Assembly: GCF_040939455.1 (NCBI RefSeq)
Contig: NC_134117.1
Location: forward strand, 48,081,001 to 48,145,000
Direction of reading: 5' to 3'
DNA from: Microcebus murinus
Taxonomy: Eukaryota > Chordata > Mammalia > Primates > Cheirogaleidae
Length of the DNA: 64,000 nucleotides
A program made the position numbers and the translations under genes. Shown in pieces: positions 13,465 through 25,549 of the stretch (its first letter is position 1; each line of letters begins with the position of its first letter). The notes under the pieces are model-generated. The model was given only the letters and a program-made list of their open reading frames with translations. It was not told the DNA's origin and ran no database searches.

Positions 13465-14072
13465 AAATTTCTAAATTACAGTTTTAAATATGAAATTAAT
13501 TAATATGTTATATAGAACTGAATTAAAATATTTATATATATGTATATGTATGTCTGGAAATAAAAACTAGAAATGAAAGTCCAGGGCAATCCCTTCCACT
13601 TCCAACAGACTTTTAAAAGTATTAATATGTTTTCACCATGCACGTGAACATACAACTTATGTTTTTAATTTAAAAATCAATAGGAGACTTCTAAATTATT
13701 CTTTTACATTCACTTTATACCCTTTTGGAAAGAGAATGCATCCTAATATTTCTATTCTTTGTTTCCATTAAATGTGAAGAACATTTGTCTATCTTCTTTT
13801 GAAAAGTTTTTCTTCATGTCCTTTGCCCACTTTTTGATAGGGGTGTTTGATTTTTTTCTTGCTGATTTTCCTGAGTTCTATATAGATTCTAGCTATCAGC
13901 CCTTTATTGGATGTGTAGCATACAAATATTTTCTCCCATTTTGTGTGTTGTCTGTTTGCTTTGGTGATAGTTTCCTTGGCTGTGCAAAAGCTTTTAATAG
14001 CTTTTTAATTTGATCAGGTCCCATTTCTTTATTTTTGTTGTTGCTATTATTGCCTTTGGTTCATCTTCATAA

Positions 14073-14257
14073 TTTTTTAAAATTTATTTTTTAATTAATT
14101 TTTTTTTCAGGATATTATGAGGGTACAAACATTTTGGTTACATTTTATGACTTTATCTCATCCAGGTGAGGATTAGAGGCATGCCCTTCCCCTCTACGAT
14201 GCTCATCACGTCCATTAGTTGTGAGTTTACCCCCCGAACCTCCTAATCCCTAGCATG
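14073..14257 (-). mobile_element. Young L1 3' UTR nested in another L1
   Basis: Begins with a T-rich stretch, then CAGGATATTATGAGGGTACA and TTTTGGTTACATTTTATGAC, the reverse complement of the young L1 3' UTR. Target-site copies of TCTTCATAA flank it (14064-14072 and 14258-14266). Removing it reconnects the inverted ORF2 sequence of the host L1. Confidence 0.82.
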
Positions 14258-14887
14258 TCTTCATAAATTTTTTGTTAAGGCCAATGTCTGTAAGAGTATT
14301 TCCAAAATTTTCTTCTAGAATTCTTATAGTTTCATGCCTTAGGTTTAAGTCTGTTATCCTCCATGAGTTGATTTTTGTGAGGTGAGAGGTGCAAGATCCT
14401 GTTTCAGTCTTCTCTATGTGGCTATCCAATTTTCCCAGCACCATTTATTAAATAAGGATTGTTTTCCCCAGTGTATCTTTTGTCTACTTTGTTAAAGATT
14501 AGATGGCTATATGAGGATGGTTTTATATCTGGGTTCTCAGTTCTGTTCCACTGGTCTATGTCTCTGTTCTTGTGCCAGTACAGAAATGCTCAACATCTCT
14601 AATAAGCAAGGAAATGCAAATCAAAACCACAATGAGATATCACTTAACTCTGGTGAGAATGGCCTTTGCCAAAGTGTCAAAACAATAAATGTTGGTGTGG
14701 ATGCGGAGAGAGAGGAACACTCATATGCTGCTGGTGGGACTGCAAGCTAGTACAACCTCTGTGGAAAATAATATGGAGATACCTCAAAGAGCTAAAAGTA
14801 GAACTAGGATTTGATCCAGCAATCCCATTACCAGGCATCTACTGAAAGAAATAAAAGACTTTCTATAAAAAAGACATCTGCATTTGA

Positions 14888-15133
14888 ATGTTTATAGCAG
14901 CACAATTCACAATTGCAAAGATGTGGAAACAACCCAAGTGCCCATCAATACATGAGTGGATTAATAAAATGTGGTATATGCATACCATGGAGTTCTACTC
15001 GGCCACAAAAAACAGTGGTGATCTAGCACCTCTTGTATTATCCTGGATAGAGCTGGAACCCATTCTACTAAGTGAAGGATCACAAGAATGGAAAAACAAG
15101 CACTATATGTTCTCACCATTAAATTTATACTGA
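14888..15133 (+). pseudogene. L1 ORF2 C-terminal remnant
   Basis: 81 open codons carrying the familiar L1 ORF2 C-terminal tryptophan/cysteine-poor region (IAKMWKQPKCPSIHEWINKM, then MHTMEFYSATKNS). This is the last part of ORF2 and lies just before the 3' UTR. It lacks all catalytic domains. Confidence 0.8.
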
Positions 15134-15381
15134 CTGATCAACACTTAAGTGAACATATAGTAGTAACATTCATCGGGCATCAGGCAGGTGGGAGGGGGAA
15201 GGCAGGGGTAGGTATATATACACCTAATGGGTGTGGTGCACACCATCTGGGGGATGGACACACTTGAAGCTCTGACTCAGGTGAGGCAAAGGCAATATAT
15301 GTAACCTAAACATTTGTACTCCTTTAATATGCTAAAGTTAAAAATATTAAAAATAATAAAAATAAATAAATGTGAAGAACA

Positions 15382-17160
15382 ATAGGAAGAGTAACCAATG
15401 TTTTGGGTGGGTGGTTGGAGCTGTGCCTTTTTAAGATTAGTCTGTTAGTAGTTTAAGCTGAAATGCAAGAAAGACTGGAAAGAAACCCCCATTAGAACAC
15501 TACTGCAGGGGAGGCAGATGCAGAAGAGACAGAGCACCAGTGGGAACAGAAAGAAATGTCTGAAATACCGTATGAGTTGCAATAATTAGCCACTGTGTAC
15601 ATGAGAGTGGGGGACAAATTACGGTGTGACATGGGAGGACCAAGGTGATTTTAGATGCAGGGAGACATTACCACTGAGAGAACGCCAATGGGTTAGGAGA
15701 AGCAGGTTTAAGGCAGGAGATGATGCACTAAAAAGACATACTGTGTTCTTCCTGGCTTCTCTTTTCCCAGGGGAAGAGAGCGAGAAGTAGAGTGAAGCTT
15801 TTCATCACAGACAGTAAGAGACATATGGCATCCATAGGATTAATGATAGTCATAAAGCCCACTCAAACATTTCACAGGGCCAGCACTATGTGTCACTCGG
15901 TAGGATAATGCAACCTGGCCTGGGGTTTCCAAACTTGGTCTAGGGATTTCCAGGAGACAAGATCACCGCAGCATACATGCACATCTTATAAGCCTTAAAA
16001 CATGATTACCCTTATAAAAATAGCTTGAACTCTCTTCATGAGAGAAACACCAGATGATTGATCCAGACTGAAAGCGGGTAAAAGAAAGAGGGAAGACTCT
16101 CCCACACTCTGAGAATGGTCTCTAATCAGGTGGTCACCTGACTGACTGTACCCGGCCCATAACAGTGGCCTGCTCTCACTATCTGTCTTGTAACAGCACC
16201 ATGAGAATCAACTGCTTGAACTAGAGACAGAGTCTAAGACTCATCCTGATGAAAATCAGAACTGGAGGGGAGAAGTTGCTCCTGGGCCAGCTGGTCAACT
16301 AGGACCACTCAAGAGCTCTGAACCTGACAGTCTTATGAGTTGTAGCACAATGTTTCAGTGAAAGAATCATATGAAAATGAAGTTGCTTTGTTAAAAATAG
16401 AGGAGTAGATAAATTCTCATTGCCTTGAGAAAGGACACAATTGAGAATTATGTTAGGCAGCCCCTTTGAAATATATTTTATAAATCAACTCCCTTTACTG
16501 TGTTTCTTAGTATAAATGCTCTCTAAAACCCAGTGTGGAAAATCACTGTTGTTAAATTAACTATTACCCACACTGAATAACAGTGTGGACTGTAGTATTA
16601 TGGGTTCACCTAGAATTACACTCAGGGAAAATAATTTTACTTAATAACATACATACTTAGAATACTTAATTACAAACTTATTTAAACACACTTAATATAG
16701 TAACCATAGCTTATAGTTATATATATAATAATAAATGTGAAGAAGAAAAATGTAAAAATTATTTCCTTCATGAAATCATTGAGCAACCTGTCGAGACTTA
16801 ATAATATTTAGATAAGCACAAATAGAAGAATATGGGTTCTGCTAGTAAATTTGCATATATTTTATTCTACTATATTATTTTTCAAGGAGTAAATTTTATA
16901 CTGTTGTTGAAATGTAACATATAGTATGCAATTAAATTTTAAATAGACATACTTATGCATATATAATAAAAGAAAAATGAAAATATAATTACATCAATTT
17001 TGTAATAATGATTTATGCCAACAATTACTCTGCATGGAACAGAATGGCACATTGCAATAAGCACTGGTCTTGAGCTCATAAATATTGAGGTGATATCCTG
17101 AAGCTTTAAGAATGACATAAAATATTAAGCAGACAAATTAATTACTTAACAATGCAAGTA
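15382..17160. other. Unannotated sequence
   Basis: 15.4-16.4 kb is less AT-rich and 16.4-17.1 kb strongly AT-rich. No repeat, exon or RNA gene could be supported. Confidence 0.4.
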
Positions 17161-17164
17161 CCTC

Positions 17165-18160
17165 AGATACGCTAGATGTCAGGGATCAAAAGACAAGGCC
17201 CTGCCTGCTAGCAATTCCAAACAACAAATGAAAAAGGTACATTCAAGTAAACATTAATGCAACATAACAAGGGTGATAGTAGACATACAGGTAAAATAAT
17301 GGGGAAATTTAAAGAATGGATTGTTATGCCCTTGGAGAATTAGGAATTACTCCATGGAAGAGTGAATATTTAAGGCAGTTCATTAAGGATGAGTAAAAGT
17401 TCATCAGGTGAATAAGTTAGTAAATTCAATTAGTGCAAAAATAATTAGCAAAGGTGTCAGTGTTTTGGAATGCTGCAGGGAGTCCAGTGCAGTTTAAAGG
17501 AGGGGACATTTGAAGGAGCCTGGACATGAGGTTAGAAGGTTAGGTTGTAGTCAGAATTTGATGACTATATAGGCCATTCAAAGGAATTTGAGGCTTTTTG
17601 TTTGTTTGTTTATTTTGCTTTTCTGTAAGTAATAGGAAGTTATTGAAGGTTGTGAAGCAGGAACATAAGATGAGTGGCTTTGAATTTGCAAAATATACTA
17701 CTAATGCCAAGTACAGGATAAACTGGAGGTTGGGCAAAGAAAAGGTGGAGGCAGAGGGACCAATAAAGCAACTATTATAGTTAATTGTTAATAGATAATT
17801 TTTATACATATGCTTTTGTCTAAAACCATCACCACTTGACAAGGTCTCACCTCCTTACAGGTTTTATGTTATATATATATATATATATATATGTAAAACA
17901 TATATATATCACTGAGAAGAGTCTTACAAAGTGTTAAAAATGTTAGTTATTGTTATATTCATTTTGATAAAATGAGGACAAATTAAAACAGAGGTAGTGG
18001 GCAGACAAGTTGGGCAAAGGTAGATGAAAGGCTGAGTCAATAATAGTTGAAGAGAGGGTGAGGAATTGAAGGCACTGGAGAAGAGAAAGATGATTTAGAC
18101 TCTTACTTGGGAATCTGAATTGGCAGTAATGTTATTCACCAAGACATGAATTTCAGTGCT
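17165..18160 (-). mobile_element. L2 LINE 3' part, antisense
   Basis: Read on the plus strand it follows the reversed L2 3' region: CCCTGCCTGCTAGCAATTCC near the 3' end, TTAAGGATGAGTAAAAGTTC, TAGGAAGTTATTGAAGGTTG, then GGAGGCAGAGGGACCAATAA and a GGCAGTAATG block. Heavily diverged and interrupted by an (AT)n run at 17870-17892. Confidence 0.6.
17870..17910. repeat. (TA)n microsatellite
   Basis: About 22 bp of pure AT at 17870-17892, then an interrupted shorter run at 17900-17909. Confidence 0.9.
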
Positions 18161-18814
18161 GTGGTTAAGTCACAGAAGTAATAATTTTATTCATATTCAA
18201 CAATATGAATATTAATTAATATTATTAATGACGTATGCACTGTGTATTTTAAGAAATATCTGCAGAGATGAAATTTTGCTATTTGTGTGTGTTACAACGT
18301 TTAAGAACATCACTGAAATGGATTTGCTATATAATATAGTCTCCCATATTTTTCACAGTGCCAGCAATTGGAGTAAATTACACCTCGGTAATACCTTTTT
18401 GACTTATTTTCAAGATGAAGCATCATTAATACTAAACACTGTACTGACGGTTCATACTCTGCCTTCATCTTCTTGATGAGGCCCATCAAAAATACTGCTG
18501 TGCCTACTCCCTTTTGAACTTGCCATATATTAACTCTAAAACAGAACTTGCTTTTGCCTGTCATGCTTAAATTGTCCTTCACTTTCCTCGCGGCCACGTG
18601 ATTTGCAGTGTTCTGTGCCAACAAAGTTTATTGATGTGGTCCATCTTGATATTATGTTAGGGCTTATCAAGAAGGAAGGAAAGGGGGTGAGTGGCCTCAA
18701 TTTCCCTTTGATGTTGCTGTGCTGACTTTACAAGATCCTTCTTCCCTGATGACAATAATATTGGAGGGAGTGGCAATGCTCAGGAGTGTAATGGTTCCTG
18801 TCAGAATTCTTCCA
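18161..18814. other. Unannotated unique sequence
   Basis: It contains a 104-codon minus-strand ORF (18310-18624) and a CpG-containing CTCGCGGCCACGTG site with an E-box (18588-18600). I recognise neither a gene nor a repeat here. Confidence 0.4.
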
Positions 18815-18885
18815 CGAATTTAACATTTGACCTTGAGGTAGCTGTTTTACTTGCCTGAGCCTCAGTTTCATCATCTGAAAAAAAA
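18815..18885 (+). repeat. MIR core fragment
   Basis: TGACCTTGAGGTAGCTG followed by TTGCCTGAGCCTCAGTTTCA and TCATCTGAAAA matches the MIR core, ending in a poly-A run at 18878-18892. Confidence 0.6.
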
Positions 18886-18892
18886 AAAAAAA

Positions 18893-20014
18893 ATCTCTGC
18901 TCTCTCCAAAACTCTACCTCTCTGAAGTTCTGGATAGATTTAATTCCTATTAATTTTGTTTCCTACTGCTTCTAGACTACTGGGTTTTAAAATCTCTCAG
19001 TTAAAGGGCAATACGAAATTTAGGTGAGAACTAATAATTTGATACATAAGATATTTTAAACAAATTGCTGGACTATGCTACTTTTAGAATTTCTGGTAAA
19101 AATAAGACTCTTCCTTATGAGGATGAAGACTTATTACAAGCCCAGACTGCTGCATAAAGGGCAGCTAGAAACTGAGCAATAACAGCCATGTTATTTTCAT
19201 AGTGTCCAATTAAGCAAGAGCTGTAGAGATCATCTGAGGGTAATTTGAAGCAGATGCCAGCATTAAGACACAGATGTGGTACATTTTTCAACAGCAATGG
19301 AACGTGGATGGTATAGGATAGCTGATGGCTTCATTATCGGTTTTCTTTCCATGAGGTTAGAATGGAAAAATGTGTGAATATTCAGCTGGTGTTAGGCTCT
19401 TGTAGTACTCCAAGGAGCAGGCTTTCTTCCGGGTAGACATACCTTCAGAGCCGAGGTCGTGATGTTTTGATTTATTCGATCCTCATGCCCTTTTCACAAT
19501 CTGATATCTCACATCCCAGATGTGGAAGTCACAATACATTTCTGAGCATAATACCCAGAATTTTACCACACAGAATCAGAAACAGATGGACAACATTGAC
19601 AACCTAGGACTCCTGTCTGGCAAAACAGTGCTCTCTCCCTGCTAGTGCTGAGAGTTTAAGTGGATAATTGCTGAGCTTCAAATGCCAACACATCTTCTTA
19701 AAGATGGGCTTAGTAGATTCACATCTTCTCTTTTCATGATACAATTTTTTTGTTTTTTTTTGTTTTTGTTTTTGTTCTACTTAGTGTGAATAGCAAATGT
19801 AAACTTAACCATTTCTTTCATGTGAATAGCACCAGTCTCTTTGGATACCCAACTTTGGAAGTACTTATAAATCATTTCTGTCTCCCTAACTCTCTCTGTT
19901 TTTGAACAAACAGAGCTTATGAATGCTACCTTTGTGCCCAGAAGGGTGCTGGACTATGAATCAGGTGAAGACAGTGATAGTTAGTGTAGGTGATAGTATA
20001 ATAAACATAAACAT
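18893..20014. other. Unannotated sequence
   Basis: Nothing recognised except a T/G-rich simple stretch at 19746-19775. Confidence 0.4.
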
Positions 20015-20339
20015 GGCTGGGTGAGGTGGCTCACATGTATAATCCCAGCATTTTGGGAGGCCAAGGCATGGAGATCACTTGAGGTCAGGGTCAGAAGTTT
20101 AAGAAAAGTCTGGGTAACATAGCAAGACCCTGTCTCTACAAAACTTTTTAAAAAATTAGCCAAGACCGGTGGCACACACCTGTAGTCCCAGCTACTCAGG
20201 AGGCTGAGGCAGAAGGATTACTTGAGCCCAGGGGTTAAAGGATGCAGTGATCTATGATGATGCCACTGCACTCCAGCCTGGGTGACAGAGACAGATCATT
20301 GTCTCAAAGAAAAAAAAAAGAAGAAGAAAGAAAAAGAAT
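20015..20339 (+). mobile_element. Alu SINE (AluJ-like)
   Basis: Starts GGCTGGGTGAGGTGGCTCAC, with both arms, the linker AAAACTTTTTAAAAAATTAG and the right arm GTAGTCCCAGCTACTCAGGA, ending in an impure A-rich tail with AAG repeats to 20339. Many differences from consensus mark an old Alu. A target-site duplication around TAAACATAAAC is only suggestive. Confidence 0.9.
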
Positions 20340-20689
20340 AAGTAAACACGTAAGCTAAACAATTGAATATAATTTCAAAAACAGAATAGAATCTACTTAA
20401 CATTCTCTGAGAACGTCAGGTTCTGGTGGAAACAATTGGAAGTGTTGGCCGGGTAGAGAAAGAGAGGTTTTCCAGACTAGGTACATCACAGCAAAGGTTC
20501 ACAGATAGGATTTAATGCGATTTGTTAGAAAGTTCTGAATTCAAATGAAAATAATGGTTGAAGAACTGAAAGAGATCAGGGTGAAGAGAAAACAGATGGC
20601 TCCCTCAATTATGGGGAACATTGGAAGTCAGACAGAGAACGTAGACTTACAGTTTCATCAGTAGCAGAGTGACACACTGAAACTACAGC

Positions 20690-20945
20690 AGAGTGATGAA
20701 GAACACGGTCCAGCATTCTGAAAAGCTAGGGTACAAATCTTGGTGCTGTCACTTCATTGCTCTAAGACCACACACAATTGACCTAATGTCTCTAAGCCTC
20801 AGTTTTTTTAATCTGTAAAATGGATATAAGGTCAATGGATGACTTGGACAAGTTGTGAGAATTAAGCGAGGTAATGCATCTAAAGTACTTTGCAGGTCCT
20901 GGCCCAGAGTAGGCACTCAGTATATGCTAGCAATAATTCTTACTG
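20690..20945 (+). repeat. MIR SINE
   Basis: MIR landmarks in order: GTACAAATCTTGGTGCTGTC, CTCTAAGCCTCAGTTTTTTT, AATCTGTAAAATGGATATAA, TTGTGAGAATTAAGCGAGGT, CCTGGCCCAGAGTAGGCACT. Nearly complete. Confidence 0.85.
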
Positions 20946-21162
20946 TTGTCTGTCAGCCAGAGGCTGATTGTATTGGACTAGGTAGAATGACCTTCTTTCC
21001 AGGCCCTTTCAAGGTTTTCCAAATTAAACGGACTCTGATTCATTTCATGATGTTTATTGCCTTTCCTTAAACTGTAAGGTGTTCTTTCTCTGTTGAGAGG
21101 GCTCTGATTACCGACAGTAGAATCAAGGTGATTCCTAAAGCTGCAGAAGGCACTTTTTCTCC

Positions 21163-21163
<1 letters not shown>
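20946..21163. other. Unannotated sequence
   Basis: No repeat or exon recognised between the MIR and the (TG)n tract. Confidence 0.4.
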
Positions 21164-21202
<39 letters not shown>

Positions 21203-21204
21203 TG
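21164..21204. repeat. (TG)n microsatellite
   Basis: About 18 uninterrupted TG units, then GCGCG variants. The tract is long enough to be length-polymorphic and Z-DNA-prone. Confidence 0.95.
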
Positions 21205-21721
21205 TCTGGTTGAAATGATCCATTATGTTCATCCTCCTGGGAAAGCAATTGGCTGGTTAGCATCGGCATTACAAAGTGGGCTCATGTACAAGTTATTATC
21301 CACTATAACCAGACTCTTCTTAAACAATATTTATTTGCAAAGGGAGAGTGGGTTTCCATTTTATATCTCAGCTGCTGCCGATTTTCCCCAGGTAACTTAT
21401 CCTGCAGTATTTGTGTTAAATCTCATCTCATTATATCTGCCAAACTCCCCAAGCTTGTCATTCGGCATTTCAGTCATCTCTCCTGTTTACTTTTTTCTTG
21501 TTTAGAATTATATGCACATTTCATTAATGCTAAATTTAAGTCACCTGCTGCTTCAAAGGGATGGTTTGCGTCAAGCCCACTCTTAAAGCAAGTTGTAAGG
21601 CTATGCCAGTGATTGATGCTGCCAATTTATCAAACTTTGTCCCCATGCATTCAGTCTCTCCTACACATGGCAAGCTTTCCAAATAAAACTTCTATGTAAT
21701 CTTTAGTATATTTCTCAAAGC
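21205..21721. other. Unannotated sequence
   Basis: Open for 125 codons on the plus strand from 21128 to 21505, but the first third translates the TG repeat (a Cys-Val run) and the rest resembles nothing I know. Confidence 0.4.
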
Positions 21722-21995
21722 AAAATTTACTCATTCATTCTTTGAGTCATTCATCATTTATTCATTGCTCATTGTGAGGCAAGCACTTTGCTAGGTCCTG
21801 GAGACCAAATTCCTCCCTTCAAACACTAACATTTTAGTGAGAGAGCAAAGCCTGTAGCAAATAATTATAATGCAGCATGGTAATTACTACGAGAGAGGCA
21901 TGAAGAATTGCCATATAAACCCAGGCATGGCAGGGATGAACTTTTGAGTTCCATTTTGAGTTGGGCTTTAAAGGATGAAAGAAAAGAGGAAGATT
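21722..21995 (-). mobile_element. L2 LINE 3' end, antisense
   Basis: CTCATTCATTCTTTGAGTCA, then GAGGCAAGCACTTTGCTAGG, CTGGAGACCAAATTCCTCCC and ACATTTTAGTGAGAGAGCAA are the reverse complement of the L2 3' end (tail with GAATGA units and the GTGCCTGGCACATAG core). Confidence 0.7.
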
Positions 21996-22044
21996 TATTT
22001 TCATAGTCTGTAGTGATATATATACTTAATATTGTATGTTGACA

Positions 22045-22045
<1 letters not shown>

Positions 22046-22086
<41 letters not shown>
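22046..22086. repeat. (TA)n microsatellite
   Basis: 41 bp of uninterrupted alternating AT after GACAG, followed by TTCCTAATAAC. Confidence 0.95.
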
Positions 22087-22088
<2 letters not shown>

Positions 22089-22131
22089 CTAATAACAATC
22101 AAATACATACATCCAAATCTGTTTCAGCTGC

Positions 22132-22160
22132 ACATACATACACACACAAACACACACATG
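22132..22160. repeat. (CA)n-rich simple repeat
   Basis: Impure ACATACATACACACACAAAC-type tract. Confidence 0.8.
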
Positions 22161-22904
22161 TGGTTGAGTTATTTTTTTTCTCCTGTGTAAATCGGGACTT
22201 ACAAGCTTGTTTTAGGATATATAGAAATGAAATGACAAATTATACAATCCACAGCATTAATCTCCATCTAGAACTTGCACCCTGTTTTTAGTCATCATTT
22301 ATTCCTGATTAAAGACACCCCTTCCTGTATTTGCAACATTGTATTTACATGGGCACATATTGCTATAGGCAAAGCCATTGCTTTCTCATTCTAGTTTCCT
22401 TTCTTGGTACAAGGCCGCATGTTTCCTGAACCTTTATCCTGGGCCCTTTGTAGTTTGATTGCCTTCTTAGGGTCCAATCTGCGCTTCCCTCTGGTTCTTC
22501 TATTTGGACAACCTTCCAAGGTTCTCTCACAAAGCAGTCTCTCATCCCAGCAGCTGAAGAGGAAGCAGAGGTTCTATTTCTGTACTTTTTATAAGACGCA
22601 AAAGGCGTTTAAGCTCCATTCTGCTGAAGGTCTGTTGGGACCTAAGCTGTCTCTATGTAACACACATATAGACAGACGTGTCAATTCTTGTAGCATTAAG
22701 TTACCAACTGAAAAATCAGTTTGCTTTTAAATAACATTAACAATTTTTTTAAAAAGAATTGTATGTATAACAAAATTTAAGAACTATCCAGAGGTATTAT
22801 GGAGCTCTGGAGATGCAAGAAATGATGTCAGATATCTCTGTCTTTCTTCCCCCCACCCCTTACATGATTCATTGACAAATCAAAATATCGTCACAATATC
22901 CTGG
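22161..22904. other. Unannotated sequence
   Basis: No repeat or RNA gene recognised. ORFs of 108 codons (22404-22730, +) and 60 codons (22363-22545, -) overlap and match nothing I know. Confidence 0.4.
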
Positions 22905-23120
22905 CAAAAATAATAGCTTTTTAGATTAAATCCTGGCTCTATCAGTCTCTAGTTGTGTTATCTAGCACATTTATTTAACTTCTCACAGCCTTAGTTTTTT
23001 TTTAGATACAAAATAGGAATAATAATGCATTACACATAGGCTTGTTTATGAGGATTAATTGACAATTAGATGAACTAAATGATATAAAGTACCTTGTACC
23101 TAGAACACATTTAATATTAA
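22905..23120 (+). repeat. MIR SINE
   Basis: TTAAATCCTGGCTCTATCAG, TTAACTTCTCACAGCCTTAG, AAAATAGGAATAATAATGCA, TTATGAGGATTAATTGACAA and CCTTGTACCTAGAACACATT follow the MIR consensus. Confidence 0.82.
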
Positions 23121-24164
23121 TGCCCTCCTGGCCACTATCCTCCCTCTCCATTGTCACATTGTACAAGGACAAATAAGATCTGGGCATGATCTCAGATATT
23201 CTGTATTTCTTATCCTGCAAAAAACTAGAACATTTGAAATACTAGGGTTTAGGAGAAGAAAGTACTGGCACTAACATCATACAGCAAAGGTATTTATAAA
23301 AATCAGAAAAGCAAATCAGTATTATATATTGGAGACATTCTTTCATAATAAATCTAGTAGTTTTCTCCCTAATAAGCACGGTGACTTAAAGTATTAGGCC
23401 ATCTAAGCCCTAAAGAAACAATTTTAGCCTGCTGACTGCCTAAACTGAACAAATGATGACTTAACAAGGACACTAATTTATGGTACTGAAATAAGTATTT
23501 ATTTTGAGGAAATGGGCATTAGAATTATAAGCAAATAAATACACATTTCATTGGGTCCTATTTTCAAGGTCTGTTTCAGGACTTGAACTGAAGCCATTGT
23601 TATCATTTAATACTTAAGAACAACTTATTGATGACTTTAATTATTGAAAGGGATAACTGAGAAATGAATGGCATAATACTTAACAGAACCCCCCCCCCAA
23701 ATGTTCTTTTATTTAGGTATTTCACTCATATTATCATTTAGACATGATCTTACGAACTGGTTAAAAATTTTTATAAGTGGGGAATATCTTCATAGTTTTA
23801 CAGTCAAAGCATAGTTTCTAAGTTACATCTGGTGTAGTGGAAGAAAAGCAATGAACTCTTACTTAAAACAAAATATGCTCTAAAGGGATTAGGATCAAAT
23901 TCTCACTTTTAACAGTAATGTTGCTTTGGGGGATTGCTAGTTAGGTGAGTACCAGGTAATTAAAAAAGAGATCTCAGTTTGTAACCGCAGTTATATGAAA
24001 TGGCTCTCCCATGAATGTCTAAAATATGCAAGGGAATAGGATGAGAGAAGTTCTTAATATGTTGATGTCTCAGACATTTCATCTAGTTGGGCCATAACAA
24101 AAGCTGTATGAAGGCAGAACTATCTACACAAGAATTAATAAATGAGCAGACTTTAAAAAAATGA
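23121..24164. other. Unannotated AT-rich sequence
   Basis: No element recognised. It includes a 10-base C run at 23690-23699. Confidence 0.4.
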
Positions 24165-24560
24165 GAAATTTTAAATTATAAAAGTGCTAAATATATGTGG
24201 TTGATATAGAAAATTCAAAAATGAAACAAAACCAAAATTCAGAACAAAACCCCACAAAACCCATATACTGGACATAATAAAATTCCATGTCTAATTTCAT
24301 CATTCAAGAAAGCTCACTATTAATATTTAAACATGTTTATCTCAGATAAACTTTTCTTTCACTTATATGTGCATAGAAAATATATTTTTGCATAATTGCA
24401 AATTATCTGTAAAATTTAAAAATCATTGCAAAATAATGAGTCGTATTTCACCTTTTGTTAAATATTTCCATAAAACATTATTTTAAAAAATTGAATAATG
24501 TACTATCATATCAATGTCCCATCATTTTTTCAATGATCTCCCTATCAATACGTTCAGGAC
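24165..24560 (-). mobile_element. Old L1M-type 3' fragment, antisense (tentative)
   Basis: The order of TTAATATTTAAACATG, TATGTGCATAGAAAATATAT, TTTGCATAATTGCAAA, CATAAAACATTATTTTAAAA and TGATCTCCCTATCAA follows the reversed 3' region of old L1M elements. Very diverged. Confidence 0.4.
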
Positions 24561-25545
24561 TTAGATGTAAATGTCAACGTGTTGTGTAGGATTTCTAATT
24601 TCAGAAAAGGGCTTAGAGTCAAATCAGTTGCGGTAACTACATGAAGAAGTTGTGGAAATGAGATTCAGTGCACATTGAAGATGCAATTAATAGATCTGTT
24701 TGGGCGACGACGAGGTATATGTTCGCTGTTTTGGGAATTATTGTGACTGAGTTGGAGCAGATCCAATATACCTTAAAGGTTAGGTTCAGGTGTTTAGAGT
24801 TCGGGGCAGCACTGCAGTCTGTGCAGAACGCTGAGATGTAATCAGAGCAGTGTTTCAGGACAATTTCCCTGCAAGGAGAGTGTGGGCGTGCATTGGAAAG
24901 GGAAAATAGTGAGGGGGAAGAGACAAGAGAGCATGTTATTTTAATAGTGAAATGCAAGATAATGAGGGTTGGAACCTGGGCATTGGCTGTAGGAAGGGAA
25001 AGGGAAAGATGTTGGAGGGAGAGAGGTTTCTAAGTGCTTGCTATAGTGTTCTTTGCTTAATGCAAATTAAATACATTTTGAAGATACTTAGTATGGATAT
25101 TACTAGCCATTTTCTTACTGAGTGCTGCTAAAACTAGAAAGTGCGATATAATGACACTGCTAAAATAAAACTGTTTTTCCTTTAATAATGCTGCAGTCTC
25201 ATTATACAAAATAAGCCCATGTAGAGTTATAATTCCAATGGTTTAGAATGACCCGCTGAAGTTTTTTTCTCTTTTAAACGTTTCAAAGGCTGTTTTTTTT
25301 TTCTTTTAAATGATCTGCAGTGTTGTTCATATATAAATAATAGATCAATTGTTTGAAGTTGATGTTTTGCTAGCTCTGTTTTCCTATCTAATGACTGCCT
25401 GGCTGTTTCAGGCATGTGGTGATTTAAATCATTTATTAAGCTGATTAAAATCATTGACTGTTTTCTTGTTTGTTTTGATAATAACACTTATCAAAAATTG
25501 TTTCTAGAAACTCAATTGTTTTAGAGAAGAAAAGTAGCCTTATAG
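24561..25545. other. Repeat-free sequence, candidate conserved non-coding
   Basis: No interspersed repeat. 24680-24900 has unusual CpGs for this window (GGGCGACGACGAGG). 25170-25500 is dense in TAAT/ATTA and TGATTAAA core sites, including TTTATTAAGCTGATTAAAAT. A 106-codon minus-strand ORF at 24637-24957 resembles no known protein. Regulatory function is inference only. Confidence 0.3.
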
Positions 25546-25549
25546 TGTG

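Larger units (their letters stand above)
13784..15367 (+). mobile_element. Young L1, 5'-inverted (twin-primed), with nested L1
   Basis: Plus-strand insertion in two opposed segments. 13784 to about 14583 is inverted L1 ORF2 sequence (RC of the region around the human TACTGG...CAGAGA and AATGGTGCTGGGAAAA landmarks). From about 14585 to 15140 the C-terminal part of ORF2 runs in sense (AATCAAAACCACAATGAGAT, then ATGGAACACTCATATGCTGC-like sequence). The 3' UTR then follows to an A-rich tail (about 15335-15367). The 14-bp duplication AAATGTGAAGAACA lies at 13770-13783 and 15368-15381, cut after TT as expected for L1 endonuclease. The two segments are nearly adjacent in L1 coordinates, so little was lost at the inversion. 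It is interrupted at 14073-14257 by another L1 3' end. Confidence 0.88.

Noticed and set aside
15440..15780. Possible antisense L2
   Set aside because: Only scattered similarity (GGCAGGAGATGATGC). Not enough ordered landmarks to call.
18310..18624. 104-codon minus-strand ORF, considered as a processed pseudogene
   Set aside because: I could not match it to any gene, and there is no poly-A tail or target duplication. A database search of the peptide would settle it.
21128..21505. 125-codon plus-strand ORF with a Cys-Val run
   Set aside because: The Cys-Val stretch is the translation of the (TG)n microsatellite. The remainder matches no known protein.
22404..22730. 108-codon plus-strand ORF
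   Set aside because: Overlapped by an opposite-strand ORF, no known family. Likely chance.
24637..24957. 106-codon minus-strand ORF
   Set aside because: No recognisable protein. The CpGs there are better treated as a possible regulatory or repeat feature.
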